DNA from: Sphingomonas sp. UBA978
Lineage (GTDB): Bacteria; Pseudomonadota; Alphaproteobacteria; Sphingomonadales; Sphingomonadaceae
DNA length: 64,000 bases
Reading direction: 5' to 3'
NCBI RefSeq assembly: GCF_002292295.1
Contig: NZ_DBBS01000020.1
Location: forward strand, 242,806 to 306,805
Shown: piece after piece, positions 57,015 to 64,000 of the stretch
How positions within the stretch are numbered: the first letter of the stretch is position 1
Layout of the letters: the number at the start of each line of letters is the position of its first letter
Notes under the pieces: generated by a model
What the model saw: only the letters and a program-made list of their open reading frames with translations
The model's database searches: none
Told to the model about the DNA's origin: nothing
Translations under genes and position numbers: made by a program

Positions 57015-59267
57015 ATGCGGAAATGGATCGTGGCGTTGGCGCTGGCATCGGCGGGGACCATGACGGTGGCCGGTGAGGCGGGCGCGCAGGTGGCGAGGCC
57101 GGCCGCGGCGGGCGACCTGACGCTGGCGCGGGTGTTCGGCAGCCCCGACCTGTCGGGATCGCAGCCGCGCGGCGTGCGGCTGTCGCCGGACGGCACGTTG
57201 CTGACCTTCCTGCGTCCGCGCGCGGACGAGAAGGAGCGTACCGACCTGTGGGCGCGCGACACGCGCAGCGGCGCGGAGCGGATGCTGGTCGACAGCAAGA
57301 AGGTCGGCAGCGGCGCGGAACTGACCGAGGCGGAGAAGATGCAGCGCGAGCGCGCGCGGATCGGCGGGTCGAAGGGCATCGTCGCCTATGACTTCGCGCC
57401 GGACGGCCGCTCGATCCTCGTGCCGCTCGACGGCGACCTGTATCTCGCGACGCTGAACGGCAATGTGCGGCGGCTGACGCAGACCCCGGGCGGCGAACTC
57501 AACCCGGTGGTGTCGCCGAAGGGCGGCTATGTCAGCTTCGTGCGCGACCAGAATCTGTACGCGCAGCCCTTGGCGGGCGGCGAGGCCCGTCCGGTGACGC
57601 AGGGCGGCGGCGGCACGATCCACTTCGGCGAGGCGGAGTTCGTCGCGCAGGAGGAAATGGATCGCCGCACCGGCTATTGGTGGTCGCCGGACGAACGCTT
57701 CATCGCGGTCGAGAAGTTCGACGAGGCGCCGGTCCATGTCTTCACCCGCGCCTCGATCGGCGCCGCGGGGACCAAGACCTACGAACAGCGCTACCCGGCG
57801 GCGGGCACGCCCAACGTGCTGGTCGAGCTGTATGTGATGCGGCCGGACGGGTCGGGACAGGTCAAGGTCGATCTCGGCAGCAACCCCGACATCTATCTGG
57901 CGCGGGTCGACTGGACGCCCGACGGCAAGACCCTGCTGGTGCAGCGCCAGAGCCGCGACCAGAAGACGCTTGACATGCTGCGCGTCGATCCGGAGACGGG
58001 CAAGGCGAGCGTGCTGTTCACCGAAAAGGCGGGCGCGAAGAGCTGGCTCAACCTCAGCGACGATTACAAGCCGATGAAGGACGGCAGCCTGATCTGGCGG
58101 TCCGAGCGCGACGGCTACGGGCATCTGTACCGCTGGACGCCGGGCGGCAAGTGGACGCAGCTGACCAGGGGGCCGTGGGTGGTCACCGGGCTGACGGGCG
58201 TCGACGAGGCGAAAGGCCGTCTCTACTTCACCGGGCTGAAGGACGACGTGCTCGAACAGCATCTCTATGCGGTCGATATCGCGAAACCGAACGTCATCAC
58301 CCGGCTGACCGAGCTCGGCTGGACCAACGGCGCGAGCATGGATCATGCCGCGAGCCGCTTCATCGTGTCGCGCTCCAACCCGTCGCAGCCGACGCAAGTC
58401 TATATGGCGGATACGACCGGCAAGCGGATCGCGTGGATCAACGAGAATGCGATCGTGGCGGGCCATCCCTACCAGCCGTTCCTCGCCAGCCATCAGCCGA
58501 CGAAGTTCGGCACGATCAAGGCCAAGGACGGCACGACGCTCTATTGGGAGATGATTACGCCGCCGCTGGTCGCCGGCAAGACCTATCCGGTGTTCTTCGA
58601 ACATTACGGCGGCCCCGGCACTGGCCAGCAGGTGACGCGCGGCTGGCAGGGCGCGCTGCCGCAGTTCCTGGTCGATCAGGGCTGGATCTACTTCAAGATC
58701 GACAACCGCGGCTCGTACAACCGCGGCAAGGCGTTTGAGGACCAGATCTATCACGCGATGGGCACGGTCGAGGTCGAGGACCAGTTGGCGGGTGCCAACT
58801 ACCTCAAATCGCTGCCGTTCGTCGACGGATCGAAGATCGCGACCTATGGCTGGTCCTATGGCGGCTATATGTCGCTCAAGATGCTGGAAAAGACGCCGGG
58901 CGTCTATGCGGCGGCCGTCTCGGGCGCGCCGGTGACCGCCTGGCAGCTCTACGACACGCATTATACCGAACGCTATCTCGGCGACCCGGCAAAGGACCCG
59001 AAGAGCTATGCGGCGTCGGCGGCGGTCGAGGAATCGGTCGGGATCAGGGACCCGCTGCTGCTGATCCACGGCATGGCCGACGACAACGTCTTCCTCGACA
59101 ATTCGACCAAGGTCGCCGCGAAGATGCAGGGGGCGGGCACGCCGTTCGAGATGATGTTCTACCCCGGTTACACCCATCGCGTCGCTGGACCGGGGGTCAG
59201 CCAGCACCTCTGGGGGACGATCCTCGAGTTCCTCGACCGCAATGTGAAGAACAGGCCGGCGAAGTGA
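57015..59267 (+). CDS. Exported S9 family peptidase (dipeptidyl peptidase IV-type)
   Basis: Releases N-terminal dipeptides in the periplasm. From the ATG at 57015 it has 750 residues with a signal peptide (about 1-24). The N-terminal beta-propeller includes the Glu motif FVAQEEMDR that anchors the substrate amino end. The C-terminal alpha/beta-hydrolase domain has the nucleophile Ser (about 614, GWSYGGY), Asp in MADDNVFLDNST (about 690) and His in PGYTHRVAG (about 722). Length and motifs are standard for DPP IV/DPP8-type bacterial enzymes. Confidence 0.95.
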   Translation: MRKWIVALALASAGTMTVAGEAGAQVARPAAAGDLTLARVFGSPDLSGSQPRGVRLSPDGTLLTFLRPRADEKERTDLWARDTRSGAERMLVDSKKVGSGAELTEAEKMQRERARIGGSKGIVAYDFAPDGRSILVPLDGDLYLATLNGNVRRLTQTPGGELNPVVSPKGGYVSFVRDQNLYAQPLAGGEARPVTQGGGGTIHFGEAEFVAQEEMDRRTGYWWSPDERFIAVEKFDEAPVHVFTRASIGAAGTKTYEQRYPAAGTPNVLVELYVMRPDGSGQVKVDLGSNPDIYLARVDWTPDGKTLLVQRQSRDQKTLDMLRVDPETGKASVLFTEKAGAKSWLNLSDDYKPMKDGSLIWRSERDGYGHLYRWTPGGKWTQLTRGPWVVTGLTGVDEAKGRLYFTGLKDDVLEQHLYAVDIAKPNVITRLTELGWTNGASMDHAASRFIVSRSNPSQPTQVYMADTTGKRIAWINENAIVAGHPYQPFLASHQPTKFGTIKAKDGTTLYWEMITPPLVAGKTYPVFFEHYGGPGTGQQVTRGWQGALPQFLVDQGWIYFKIDNRGSYNRGKAFEDQIYHAMGTVEVEDQLAGANYLKSLPFVDGSKIATYGWSYGGYMSLKMLEKTPGVYAAAVSGAPVTAWQLYDTHYTERYLGDPAKDPKSYAASAAVEESVGIRDPLLLIHGMADDNVFLDNSTKVAAKMQGAGTPFEMMFYPGYTHRVAGPGVSQHLWGTILEFLDRNVKNRPAK

Positions 59268-59272
59268 CGCGT

Positions 59273-59298
59273 GGCGGCGGGGCTTCGGCTCCGCCGCC
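59273..59298. terminator. Strong UUCG-loop hairpin after the S9 peptidase gene
   Basis: GGCGGCGG (59273-59280) pairs with CCGCCGCC (59291-59298), and the stem continues through G-T and GC-GC pairs to a TTCG tetraloop (GGCTTCGGCT). It begins 5 nt after the peptidase stop. Only three T residues follow some way downstream, so intrinsic termination is likely but not textbook. Confidence 0.65.
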
Positions 59299-59387
59299 GG
59301 GCGATGCTTTGTGCGCAATAAAGCGAAAGCGGATGGACCTCGCCACGCAACGCCGATAGGGGGCGCGGCGTACGAGTGGAGGGTTTC

Positions 59388-60416
59388 ATGGGTTATCGGG
59401 TGGTGGTCGCGGGCGCGACGGGCAATGTCGGGCGCGAGATGGTCAACATCCTCGCCGAGCGCGAATTCCCGGCGGACGAGATCGCAGTGCTGGCGTCGAG
59501 CCGCAGCCAGGGCGAGACGATCGAATACGGCGACACCGGCAAGATGCTCAAGGTGCAGAACATCGAGCATTTCGACCCCGCCGGCTGGGATATGGCGCTG
59601 TTCGCGATCGGCAGCGACGCGACCAAAGTCTATGCCCCCAAGTTCGCCGCAGCCGGCTGCACGGTGATCGACAATTCGTCGCTGTACCGGATGGATCCCG
59701 ATGTGCCGCTGATCGTGCCCGAGGTGAATGCCGCCGCGATCGACGGCTACAAGGCCAAGAACATCATCGCCAACCCCAATTGCTCGACCGCGCAGATGGT
59801 CGTCGCGCTGAAGCCGCTGCATGACGCGGCAAAGATCACGCGCGTCGTCGTCTCGACCTATCAGTCGGTGTCGGGCGCGGGGAAGATCGGCATGGACGAG
59901 CTGTTCGAGCAGAGCCGCAACATCTTCGTCGGCGATCCCGCGGAGGCGAAGAAGTTCACCAAGCAGATCGCGTTCAACGTGATCCCGCACATCGACAGCT
60001 TCCTGGACGACGGATCGACCAAGGAAGAATGGAAGATGGTGGTCGAGACCAAAAAGATTCTCGATCCGAAGATCAAGGTCACCGCGACCTGCGTCCGTGT
60101 GCCGGTGTTCGTCGGCCATTCGGAATCGATCAACATCGAATTCGAGAACGAGATCTCCGCCGAGGACGCCAAGCGCATCCTGCGCGAGGCGCCGGGCATC
60201 ATGCTGATCGATAAGCATGAGGACGGCGGCTATATCACCCCGATCGAGGCCGCCGGCGACGACGCCACCTACATCAGCCGCGTTCGCGAGGACCCGACGG
60301 TGGAGAACGGGCTGAACCTGTGGTGCGTCAGCGACAATCTGCGCAAGGGCGCGGCGCTGAACGCGGTGCAGATCGCGGAACTGCTCGGCCGCCGGCACCT
60401 CAAGAAGGACGGTTGA
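59388..60416 (+). CDS. asd: Aspartate-semialdehyde dehydrogenase
   Basis: Reduces aspartyl phosphate in the synthesis of lysine, threonine, methionine and diaminopimelate. From the ATG at 59388, preceded by GTGGAGGG, it has 342 residues: the NADP-binding AGATGNVGREM (about 8-18), the catalytic Cys in NPNCSTAQM (about 131), the active-site segment CVRVPVFVGHSES and the C-terminal NLRKGAALNAVQIAE. The length matches the family. Confidence 0.97.
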   Translation: MGYRVVVAGATGNVGREMVNILAEREFPADEIAVLASSRSQGETIEYGDTGKMLKVQNIEHFDPAGWDMALFAIGSDATKVYAPKFAAAGCTVIDNSSLYRMDPDVPLIVPEVNAAAIDGYKAKNIIANPNCSTAQMVVALKPLHDAAKITRVVVSTYQSVSGAGKIGMDELFEQSRNIFVGDPAEAKKFTKQIAFNVIPHIDSFLDDGSTKEEWKMVVETKKILDPKIKVTATCVRVPVFVGHSESINIEFENEISAEDAKRILREAPGIMLIDKHEDGGYITPIEAAGDDATYISRVREDPTVENGLNLWCVSDNLRKGAALNAVQIAELLGRRHLKKDG

Positions 60417-60459
60417 GGCTGGACTTCGTCTGTATCCGCGTTTGTGCTATACGACGCGG

Positions 60460-60741
60460 ATGCACGACGGGTTTCACGATCGGATAGACGCCATTGCCGC
60501 CGACGCGATCGCGGAGCGTGCGTCCGCTTACGGTCATTCGATCGAAGAGGAGGTCGCTGCGGTGCGCCGCGAGGTGCGGCCGTTGACTATCGAGGAAAAG
60601 CTGGCCTTGTCGGCGAGACAGCGGGCGATGGCGCCAACGGATTGTCTGTCCGACGACAGCACCCTCATCATCCGCTGGTATCGCGACACCAATCATGGGC
60701 GCGATACCGATGATGGCTGGCCCGATGACGACGGTCGTTGA
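60460..60741 (+). CDS. VapB/FitA-type antitoxin
   Basis: 93 residues from the ATG at 60460 (a TTG at 60442 is possible). The N-terminal part (RIDAIAADAIAERASAYGHSIEEEVAAVRREV) fits a short ribbon-helix-helix-like antitoxin domain; the acidic C-terminus (NHGRDTDDGWPDDDG) would bind the toxin. It overlaps the PIN-toxin gene downstream, the typical TA arrangement. DNA-binding and antitoxin role are inferred from this. Confidence 0.75.
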   Translation: MHDGFHDRIDAIAADAIAERASAYGHSIEEEVAAVRREVRPLTIEEKLALSARQRAMAPTDCLSDDSTLIIRWYRDTNHGRDTDDGWPDDDGR

Positions 60742-61138
60742 CGCCAGCGTCGCGATCAAACTGTCGGTAGAGGAACTGGGGTCGGCGGCAGCGCTCGAGT
60801 TGGTAAGGACCGAGCCGTTTCTCGTCGCGCACGACCTGATCCTGACCGAGGCGGCCAATGCCTATTGGTCTATGGTCCGCACCAGTAGGCTGCTGATGGT
60901 GCATGCCGAAGATAATCTGGAAAACCTGCCTAGGTACTTCAGCCGCCTGTACCCAACCGGCGGCTTGATACAGGACGCCTTGCGCATTGCGTTCCTGCTG
61001 CGCCATCCGGTCTACGATTGCGTCTATCTGGCGCTGGCCGTACGCCTGCAATGCCGCCTGATCACCGCCGACCGCAAATTTCAGATCAAGGCGGCGGAGC
61101 GCTTCAACGTCGAGCTGCTGCCGTTCGAGACGGAATGA
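60725..61138 (+). CDS. VapC-type PIN-domain toxin
   Basis: Predicted Mg-dependent ribonuclease. From the ATG at 60725 it has 137 residues; ATGs at 60695, 60710 and 60713 are alternative starts with no better ribosome site. PIN acidic residues are present: Asp in MTTVVDASV, Glu in LILTEAAN, Asp in PVYDCVYLALA and Asp in ITADRKF. It overlaps the antitoxin by 17 nt or more. It forms a two-gene TA module between asd and a convergent membrane-protein gene. Confidence 0.85.
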   Translation: MTTVVDASVAIKLSVEELGSAAALELVRTEPFLVAHDLILTEAANAYWSMVRTSRLLMVHAEDNLENLPRYFSRLYPTGGLIQDALRIAFLLRHPVYDCVYLALAVRLQCRLITADRKFQIKAAERFNVELLPFETE

Positions 61139-61147
61139 CCAGACGGG

Positions 61148-61786
61148 TCAATGCCCGATATATCGTCCCGGGCGGTGCCAGGCGATGAGGATGAGGCTGA
61201 TCGCCGCGGCGCTCAGCGCAGACCAGGCGAGCTGGACGGCGCTGATGACCGGGATCGACGCGCAGAGGATGACGACGTCGATCGCGATCTGGGTGCGGCC
61301 GGCGTTCCAGCCGCGGGTGTTCTGGAGCCAGAGCGTGAGGATTCCGGTGCCGCCGACCCCTGCCTGATGGCGGGCGAGGACGAGGATGCCGAGGCCGATG
61401 ACGGTACCGCCGACCAGTGCGGCGAAGGCGGGATGGACGTGGACGACGTCGATCGACAGGCGCGAGACGGTCGACAGCAGCGCGATGCCGAGGTTCACCA
61501 GCAGCGACTTGACCGCAAACTTCGCACCCATGACCCGGTGTGCGAAGGCGAAGAAGGGAATGTTGATGAGCGTGAACAGCACGCCCGCCGGGATCGGCAG
61601 CCAATAGGACAGCAGCAGGGCGATGCCGGCGACGCCGCCGGTGACCAGTCCGGCCGCTTTCAGGAAGACGAGGCCGAGCACCAGCAGGATGCAGCCGATC
61701 GCCAGCGCATAGGCATCCTCGGCGACGCTGTGCGGCCGGCCGATCGGAAGGGCGCCGGAGGGAAGGGAATCGTCGCGGGGCTGCAT
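61148..61786 (-). CDS. YitT family membrane protein
   Basis: 212 residues with five to six transmembrane helices (for example AYALAIGCILLVLGLVFLKA, IALLLSYWLPIPAGVLFTL, FAALVGGTVIGLGILVLA). Glycine-rich turns VTGGVAGIALL and GVGGTGILTLWLQ are the DUF161/YitT signature. The function is unknown; some relatives are proposed transporters. Convergent with the toxin gene (9-nt spacer). Confidence 0.85.
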   Translation of the reverse strand: MQPRDDSLPSGALPIGRPHSVAEDAYALAIGCILLVLGLVFLKAAGLVTGGVAGIALLLSYWLPIPAGVLFTLINIPFFAFAHRVMGAKFAVKSLLVNLGIALLSTVSRLSIDVVHVHPAFAALVGGTVIGLGILVLARHQAGVGGTGILTLWLQNTRGWNAGRTQIAIDVVILCASIPVISAVQLAWSALSAAAISLILIAWHRPGRYIGH

Positions 61787-61881
61787 CGGACCTCATGCGT
61801 GATGGGTCAGGCGCCTCTCCCGGTCCGCCGCTCTGGTCGGCGGTGATCCCGTCATACAGCAGTCGACGGCGAACGGAAGCG

Positions 61882-62145
61882 TCACGAGATGCGACGGTGC
61901 TTTCCGCCGTAGCGCTGGCCGACATAGGTGCCGATCCGCGCCATCTCGCGCGCCGCGGCCTGCGTCGCCTCGGCGCAGCAGGGCAGGGGATCGCGCTCGG
62001 CCTGCGCGGCGCGCATCGCGACGCGATCGGTCAGCTCCTCGATATCGGCGCGGCTGAGCAGGTTCTTCTCGCGCAGCAGGCACACAAGGCTCTGGAGGAT
62101 CACCAGACTCTCGTCGCCGGCGCGGGATTGCAGACCATTGTCCAT
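61882..62145 (-). CDS. Small helical protein, function unknown
   Basis: 87 residues from the second of two adjacent ATGs (62145; the first is 62148), with AAGGAG upstream at suitable spacing. It is helical and charged: SLVILQSLVCLLREKNLLSR, then two cysteines (PLPCCAEA) and a basic end (GGKHRR). No family recognised. A longer frame to 62259 lacks support. The upstream spacer is shared with a divergent hydrolase gene. Confidence 0.6.
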   Translation of the reverse strand: MDNGLQSRAGDESLVILQSLVCLLREKNLLSRADIEELTDRVAMRAAQAERDPLPCCAEATQAAAREMARIGTYVGQRYGGKHRRIS

Positions 62146-62236
62146 CATCGCTCTCCTTACGTCTTCGAATAGAGAGTATGCCGTTATTCGTCTGGTGAAA
62201 AGACCAAATCGGTCCCGCTTAATCCGCCGATCCGCC

Positions 62237-62264
62237 CGGGGCATCCGCTCTCGGGGCATCCGCT
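62237..62264. repeat. 13-bp direct repeat in the hydrolase upstream region
   Basis: CGGGGCATCCGCT occurs at 62237-62249 and 62252-62264, that is, twice with a 15-nt period. It lies in the divergent spacer between the small helical gene and the alpha/beta hydrolase. It may be an operator with two half-sites or a small duplication. Confidence 0.6.
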
Positions 62265-62329
62265 ACGGCTGGACATGCGCCCCCATTCGACCCAACGAGC
62301 GGGGTATCGCCCACAGATGGAACGAGACC

Positions 62330-63103
62330 TTGGCCGACTCTCCCACCGACACGCAGTATTTCGCCAGCTTCGACGGCACCCGCATCGCCTGGCGCGAACT
62401 GGGCGCGGGGCGGCCGGTGGTGCTGATCCACGGCTATTTCTCGAACACCGAGGTCAACTGGCTGAAATACGGCCATGCCGCGGCGGTCGCCGCGCGCGGC
62501 TTTCGCGTCATCATGCCCGACCTGCGCGGCCATGGTGCGAGCGACCGGCCGCACGATCCCGTCGCCTATCCGCCCGATGCGCTGATGCGCGACGGGCTGG
62601 CGCTGATCGCCCACCTCGGCCTGACCGACTATGACCTGGGCGGCTATTCACTGGGCGGGCGGACGACGATGCGGATGCTGGTCAACGGCGCGCGACCGGG
62701 CCGCGTGGTGCTGGCGGGCATGGGGCTGACCGGGATCCTGCAGACCTCCGGCCGCGGCGAATATTTCCGCAACATCCTGACCAACCTCGGCAGTTTCGAG
62801 CGCGGCACCAACGAATGGATGACCGAGGCCTTCCTCAAGACGACCAGGGGCGATCCGGTCGCCTTGCTCAACGTGCTGGGGACGTTCGTCGATACGCCGC
62901 TGGAGGCGCTGGCGGCGATCGACGTGCCGGTCGCGGTCGTCACCGGGGCCGAGGACGACGACAATGGCTCGGGCGCCGACCTAGCTGCGGCGCTGCCGCA
63001 GGCGGTGTTCCGCGAAGTGCCGGGCGGGCATATGAGCGCGGTGGCCAAGCCCGAACTAGGGCAGGCGATCGCGGAGTTTCTGGGCGCCGACCGGCCGGCT
63101 TGA
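62330..63103 (+). CDS. Alpha/beta fold hydrolase
   Basis: 257 residues, read from TTG at 62330 (GGAACGAG upstream; no ATG or GTG fits the fold start). The oxyanion segment is VVLIHGYFSN, the nucleophile lies in GGYSLGGRTTM (Ser), the acid in VTGAEDDDNG and the base His in VPGGHMSAV. No specificity can be read; esterase, lactonase or haloperoxidase-like roles are possible. Cytoplasmic, as no signal peptide is present. Confidence 0.85.
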   Translation: MADSPTDTQYFASFDGTRIAWRELGAGRPVVLIHGYFSNTEVNWLKYGHAAAVAARGFRVIMPDLRGHGASDRPHDPVAYPPDALMRDGLALIAHLGLTDYDLGGYSLGGRTTMRMLVNGARPGRVVLAGMGLTGILQTSGRGEYFRNILTNLGSFERGTNEWMTEAFLKTTRGDPVALLNVLGTFVDTPLEALAAIDVPVAVVTGAEDDDNGSGADLAAALPQAVFREVPGGHMSAVAKPELGQAIAEFLGADRPA

Positions 63104-63165
63104 CCTGCGGGGGGTGAGACGCGCATCCTGCCGGCAACACCATGTTTGTCAGGGGTTTCCAGTCC

Positions 63166-64000
63166 ATGCGTCTCGTTTCCACCGCCGCGATCGCCGCGGC
63201 GCTGTTCGTCATGCCCGCCGCCGCCCAGGGGACGGACCAGAACACCGGCCAGACCACGCCGCCGACCGCGGCCGGGGCCGATGCCTATGTCGCCGCGGTC
63301 GAAACGGAGGCGGCGGCCCTGTCGATCCCCGCCAACCAGACCGCCTGGGTCAACGCCACCTATATCACCGACGACACCGATGCGCTGACCGCGAAGTCGG
63401 GCGCCGAGCTGACCGAGAAGGCGGTGCAATGGGCGAAGGGGGCGGCGCGCTTCAACGGCGTCGCCGGCGTGTCGGGCGACACCCGCCGCAAGCTCGACCT
63501 GCTCAAGAACGGCGTCGGCCTTCCCGCGCCGACCACGCCGGGCGCCGCGACCGAGCTGGCGACGCTGACCACCCGGATGTCGTCCAGCTACGGCAAGGGC
63601 AAGGGCACGCTCGACGGCAAGCCGATCAACGGATCGGACATCGAGGCGGCGATGGGCGAGACGCGCGATCCCGCCCGGCTCAAGGAAATGTGGGTCAGCT
63701 GGAACGACAACGTCGGCGCGCCGATGCGCAAGGACTATATGCGGATGACCGCGATCTCCAACGCGGGGGCGAAGGAGCTGGGCTTCGGCGACGTCGGCGC
63801 GATGTGGCGGTCGGGCTACGACATGACGCCGCAGCAGTTCGAGGTGCTGACCGACCGGATCTGGAAGGAGGTCGAGCCGCTTTACATGGCGCTGCACACC
63901 TATGTGCGCTGGAAGCTCAACGAGAAATACGGCGATGCGGTGCAGGCGAAGACCGGACCGATCCGCAGCGACCTGCTCGGCAATATGTGGGCGCAGGAAT
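63166..64000 (+). CDS. M2 family metallopeptidase (ACE-like), 3' end outside window
   Basis: The N-terminal 278 residues are visible. A signal peptide (MRLVSTAAIAAALFVMPAAA) leads into a helical domain with NATYITDDTDAL, RKLDLLKNGVGLPAP and LKEMWVSWNDNVGAPMRKDY, which follow the N-terminal half of peptidyl-dipeptidase A (M2). The zinc motif HExxH lies beyond the window end, so activity is not verified. An ATG at 63142 is an alternative start, but AGGGG favours 63166. The gene follows the hydrolase after 62 nt. Confidence 0.85.
   Translation, partial: MRLVSTAAIAAALFVMPAAAQGTDQNTGQTTPPTAAGADAYVAAVETEAAALSIPANQTAWVNATYITDDTDALTAKSGAELTEKAVQWAKGAARFNGVAGVSGDTRRKLDLLKNGVGLPAPTTPGAATELATLTTRMSSSYGKGKGTLDGKPINGSDIEAAMGETRDPARLKEMWVSWNDNVGAPMRKDYMRMTAISNAGAKELGFGDVGAMWRSGYDMTPQQFEVLTDRIWKEVEPLYMALHTYVRWKLNEKYGDAVQAKTGPIRSDLLGNMWAQE

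Noticed and set aside
56979..60398. A 1,139-codon open frame on the minus strand opposite the S9 peptidase and asd genes
   Set aside because: It runs antisense to two well-conserved genes; its residues are Arg/Asp/Leu-rich as expected from reading high-GC codons backwards, and no domain is recognised.
62166..62190. CGAATA...TATTCG inverted repeat upstream of the small helical gene
   Set aside because: Only 6 bp with a 13-nt loop; too weak to call an operator without a known regulator.

Overview
The window is chromosomal DNA from a high-GC alphaproteobacterium, most likely a sphingomonad (Sphingomonas or a close relative). The reasons are: the order nuoA-N, birA, coaX, rnj, DUF1467; the neighbourhood of ppiD, trpE, trpGDC, moaC, moeA, lexA, comEC, gltX and gltA; direct-repeat SOS boxes of the alphaproteobacterial type (GAAC-N7-GAAC) in front of lexA; and very strong GC bias at third codon positions, which opens long false frames on the opposite strand of almost every gene. 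No tRNA, rRNA, CRISPR array, transposase or prophage gene was seen. Species-level assignment is inference.

Layout. 1-4401: the end of a membrane protein, thiE, two cell-wall enzymes (an L,D-transpeptidase and an M23 peptidase), efp and a suhB-type phosphatase, with a palindrome-rich spacer at 3379-3588. 4584-19532: a complete 14-gene complex I operon (nuoA to nuoN), tightly packed with 1-4 nt stop/start overlaps. It carries two extra small frames: a coiled-coil protein between nuoE and nuoF, and a candidate 43-residue frame between nuoH and nuoI. A Fur-box-like palindrome lies upstream. 19529-23023: birA (no DNA-binding domain), coaX, ribonuclease J and a DUF1467 membrane protein.

23073-30149 is the least conventional part. 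It holds a histidine-phosphatase-fold protein without the RHG motif, a 762-residue protein with two membrane segments and a very long helical region, an HPt-like protein with Ala at the phospho-His position, a membrane protein resembling a two-domain sugar nucleotidyltransferase/CDP-alcohol phosphotransferase without the catalytic motif, a DUF2336 protein, and a sensor kinase with an intact ATP-binding domain but Lys where the phospho-acceptor His should be. This looks like a pseudo-phosphorelay locus.

30174-38687: gltA with a coupled small membrane protein, gltX, divergent comEC, a subclass B3-like metallo-beta-lactamase sitting between two long REP-like palindromes, then lexA and moeA. 38684-46847: moaC, trpC, trpD, trpG (chained by 4-nt overlaps with moeA), a small exported protein and a repeat-bearing spacer, trpE, a PpiD-like chaperone, and tpiA. 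46887-52948: a TonB-like protein, an M17 aminopeptidase, a serine hydrolase, rimO and anmK. 52979-56833: a minus-strand group with a small secreted protein, a CoxE-type VWA protein, a CHAP-domain protein, a MoxR-type AAA ATPase and an unrecognised helical protein. 57015-64000: an S9 (DPP IV-type) peptidase, asd, a VapBC-type toxin-antitoxin pair, a YitT-type membrane protein, a small helical protein, an alpha/beta hydrolase and the start of an M2 (ACE-type) peptidase cut by the window end.
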